Of a DNA stretch of 64,000 bases, positions 63,091-64,000 are shown one piece after another. Source of the DNA: an uncultured Prevotella sp. (GTDB lineage Bacteria > Bacteroidota > Bacteroidia > Bacteroidales > Bacteroidaceae); NCBI GenBank assembly GCA_900541575.1, contig UQKO01000008.1, forward strand, positions 1 to 64,000, written 5' to 3'. Under the pieces are notes generated by a model, which was given only the letters and a program-made list of their open reading frames with translations, was not told the origin of the DNA and did no database searches. The position numbers were made by a program, and so were the translations under genes. The number at the start of each line of letters is the position of its first letter. Position 1 is the first letter of the stretch.

Positions 63091-63221
63091 CTAATGGGGG
63101 CGACGCGTCCCGCGTCGGGAAAAATAGCACTAAATAAAAGCTCACAGATAGTACTAATTACACTACTATCTGTGAGCCGTTGCTTTAAAAATCCCGACGC
63201 GGGACGCGTCGCCCCCATTAG
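63091..63221. repeat. 131-bp element with 30-bp perfect terminal inverted repeats
   Basis: The left arm 63091-63120 (CTAATGGGGGCGACGCG...) is the exact complement of 63192-63221. Inside, GCTCACAGATAGTA (63140-63153) is the exact complement of 63164-63177. The whole element could form a large cruciform. It has no coding frame. It resembles a tiny MITE, but no target-site duplication is obvious. It shares CCGACGCGGGACGCG with the 52264 hairpin. Confidence 0.8.
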
Positions 63222-63339
63222 AGCTAGCGCTTGGTGGTAGCGCTTAATGCTGGTGCTTGAGCAGCTGCTTGAATCCGTTCGCATATTTACATGTTACCAG
63301 ACAACAATATACCTTCTGCACATCACCGAGCACAGCTCG

Positions 63340-63440
63340 CTACGCCCTCTGCCCGTCACGCCACTCGCGGGGCGTCATGCCCGTGCGGTCGCTGAATATC
63401 TTGTATAACTGGCTGCGCGATGCAAAGCTACTCAATATGC
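63340..63440 (-). pseudogene. C-terminal remnant of an AraC-family regulator
   Basis: Reading the minus strand to a TAG at 63340-63342 gives 'SFASRSQLYKIFSDRTGMTP' followed by REWRDGQRA. This is the second helix-turn-helix and end of an AraC-type domain (family pattern GFsSrSqfyr.Fk..tGmTPseyR). Upstream the frame continues but no longer resembles the family ('KCLLISCIL'), and there is no room for the rest. It is not part of a complete gene. Such domains end hybrid two-component regulators that control polysaccharide loci. Confidence 0.65.
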
Positions 63441-63468
63441 ATGATATGAGCAAGCACTTTTTACCATC

Positions 63469-63497
63469 ATACCAACCGGAAATATCCGCTGACCCCA
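63469..63497 (+). repeat. 29-bp dispersed repeat, copy 2
   Basis: ATACCAACCGG then AAATATCCGCTGACCCCA. 26 of 29 bases match 41746-41774. Directly next to the AraC remnant. Confidence 0.55.
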
Positions 63498-63613
63498 ATT
63501 ATTGCTATTCTGTGAAACGTAAACAGGCGGAACGGACCATGCACCGAACGCTAACACAATACGGTCTGCATGGGATGCTTACCATTAAACAACCTACATG
63601 GTAATCAAATAAA

Positions 63614-63643
63614 AACGGAATCTCTTTCGCTAGAGATTCCGTT
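63614..63643 (-). terminator. Terminator of the rplQ transcript
   Basis: AACGGAATCTCT pairs perfectly with AGAGATTCCGTT around TTCGCT, and TTTTTATTTG follows on the minus strand. It lies about 60 bases past the rplQ stop. Confidence 0.85.
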
Positions 63644-63701
63644 AGTTATGGTATAAGAGCCACAGGTGCTTGGACACACCTGCGGACTTGTGAGCGTGGT
63701 A

Positions 63702-64000
63702 TTACTCAGCCTTTGCTTCTTCAGCAGGGGCTTCTGTAGTTTCAGTTGCAGGAGTTTCAGCTGCGGGAGTTGCGACCTTCTTGCTACGACGAGTACGAGT
63801 TGCTTTCTTCTTGGTCTTGGCCATGTTCTCATCGAAGTCTACAAGTTCGATGAAACACATCTCAGAAGCATCACTAGCACGGAAGCCAGTCTTGATGATA
63901 CGAGTATAGCCACCAGGACGATCGAGAACCTTAGCGCGAACTTCGCGGAAAAGTTCAGTTACGGCAAACTTGTCTTGAAGATAGCTGAACACTACACGAC
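63702..64000 (-). CDS. rplQ: 50S ribosomal protein L17 (3' part)
   Basis: The visible 99 codons are the end of L17; the start lies beyond the window. The frame stays open at the edge, reading 'RVVFSYLQDKFAVTELF', then 'RAKVLDRPGGYTRIIKTGFR' and 'DASEMCFIELVDFDE', which are the conserved L17 end. A tail follows of about 40 residues: first Lys/Arg ('TKKKATRTRRSKK'), then Ala/Thr/Glu/Pro ('AAETPATETTEAPAEEAKAE'). Such low-complexity tails are usual on L17 from Bacteroidota. L17 is normally the last gene of the rpoA ribosomal operon, so the window probably ends at the 3' edge of that operon. Confidence 0.96.
   Translation of the reverse strand, partial: RVVFSYLQDKFAVTELFREVRAKVLDRPGGYTRIIKTGFRASDASEMCFIELVDFDENMAKTKKKATRTRRSKKVATPAAETPATETTEAPAEEAKAE

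Noticed and set aside
63043..63284. ORFs on both strands across the 131-bp inverted-repeat element
   Set aside because: Both frames are mirror translations of the inverted repeat, for instance the same 'MGATRPASG' on each strand. They are not genes.
63605..63832. 75-codon minus-strand ORF over the rplQ end
   Set aside because: It is the out-of-frame reading of the low-complexity L17 tail and its terminator.
1..64000. Insertion sequence, integrase or prophage
   Set aside because: No transposase, recombinase or phage structural gene was recognised on either strand, although several small inverted-repeat elements are present.

Overview
The window is chromosomal DNA from a member of the Bacteroidota, most likely order Bacteroidales and close to Prevotella. 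The evidence is the repeated TAnnTTTG -7 promoter boxes, the absence of clear Shine-Dalgarno sequences, and a typical gene set: DUF4248, a malic enzyme fused to a phosphotransacetylase-like domain, fused ThrA, GHL10 glycosidase-like proteins, a C10 protease joined to BspA-type leucine-rich repeats, large secreted glycosidases, and a type IX secretion (T9SS) C-terminal domain. Most of the window is housekeeping DNA. No intact insertion sequence, prophage, CRISPR array, rRNA or tRNA was seen.

Layout. 0-7.1 kb: a DUF4248 gene, a GHL10 protein with a TPR protein, a decayed defence-like patch (a DUF1016/YhcG nuclease with an altered active site and a truncated DUF262 gene), and maeB. 7.3-9.7 kb: a small beta-barrel protein, a flavin reductase and a nucleotidyltransferase. 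9.9-14.6 kb: merR-radA-FAD protein and rplU-rpmA. 14.7-18.7 kb: a small helicase-associated-domain protein, a repeat-rich gap and alaS. 18.8-25.6 kb: a YecH-like protein, a GH2 beta-galactosidase unit, a TetR regulator and an MFS transporter. 25.7-32.9 kb: thrA, a second GHL10 protein and the C10 protease. 33.2-37.1 kb: a GT2 transferase, a probable CDP-ribitol synthase and a MATE exporter. 37.4-46 kb: a clan GH-D-like secreted glycosidase, a GT14 transferase, threonine deaminase and a ModF-like ATPase. 46-52 kb: recQ-recJ and an ABC-F protein. 52.3-63.5 kb: one giant GC-rich gene (3236 residues), bracketed by related hairpins and remnants of LytTR and AraC regulators. The 3' part of rplQ ends the window.

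The clearest unexplained structure is intergenic. At least four gaps (50.2, 41.4, 15.5 and 0 kb) hold short arrays built from units of 22 bp, or 23 bp in one case, with no spacers. Looser versions occur near 13.75 and 62.7 kb. Different unit types sit in the same 22-bp register within one array, units are shared between distant loci, and several arrays end with an inverted copy. They lie upstream of genes, between convergent genes, and in one case run into the 3' end of a gene. They are not CRISPRs and cannot be coding repeats. I do not know what they do.

Functionally the window combines central metabolism (malate, aspartate/threonine), DNA repair (RadA, RecQ, RecJ), translation (AlaS, L17, L21, L27, ABC-F), secreted carbohydrate and protein degradation, and surface glycan synthesis. 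All coordinates, counts and sequence comparisons were made by eye. Family assignments rest on recognised motifs, not on database searches.
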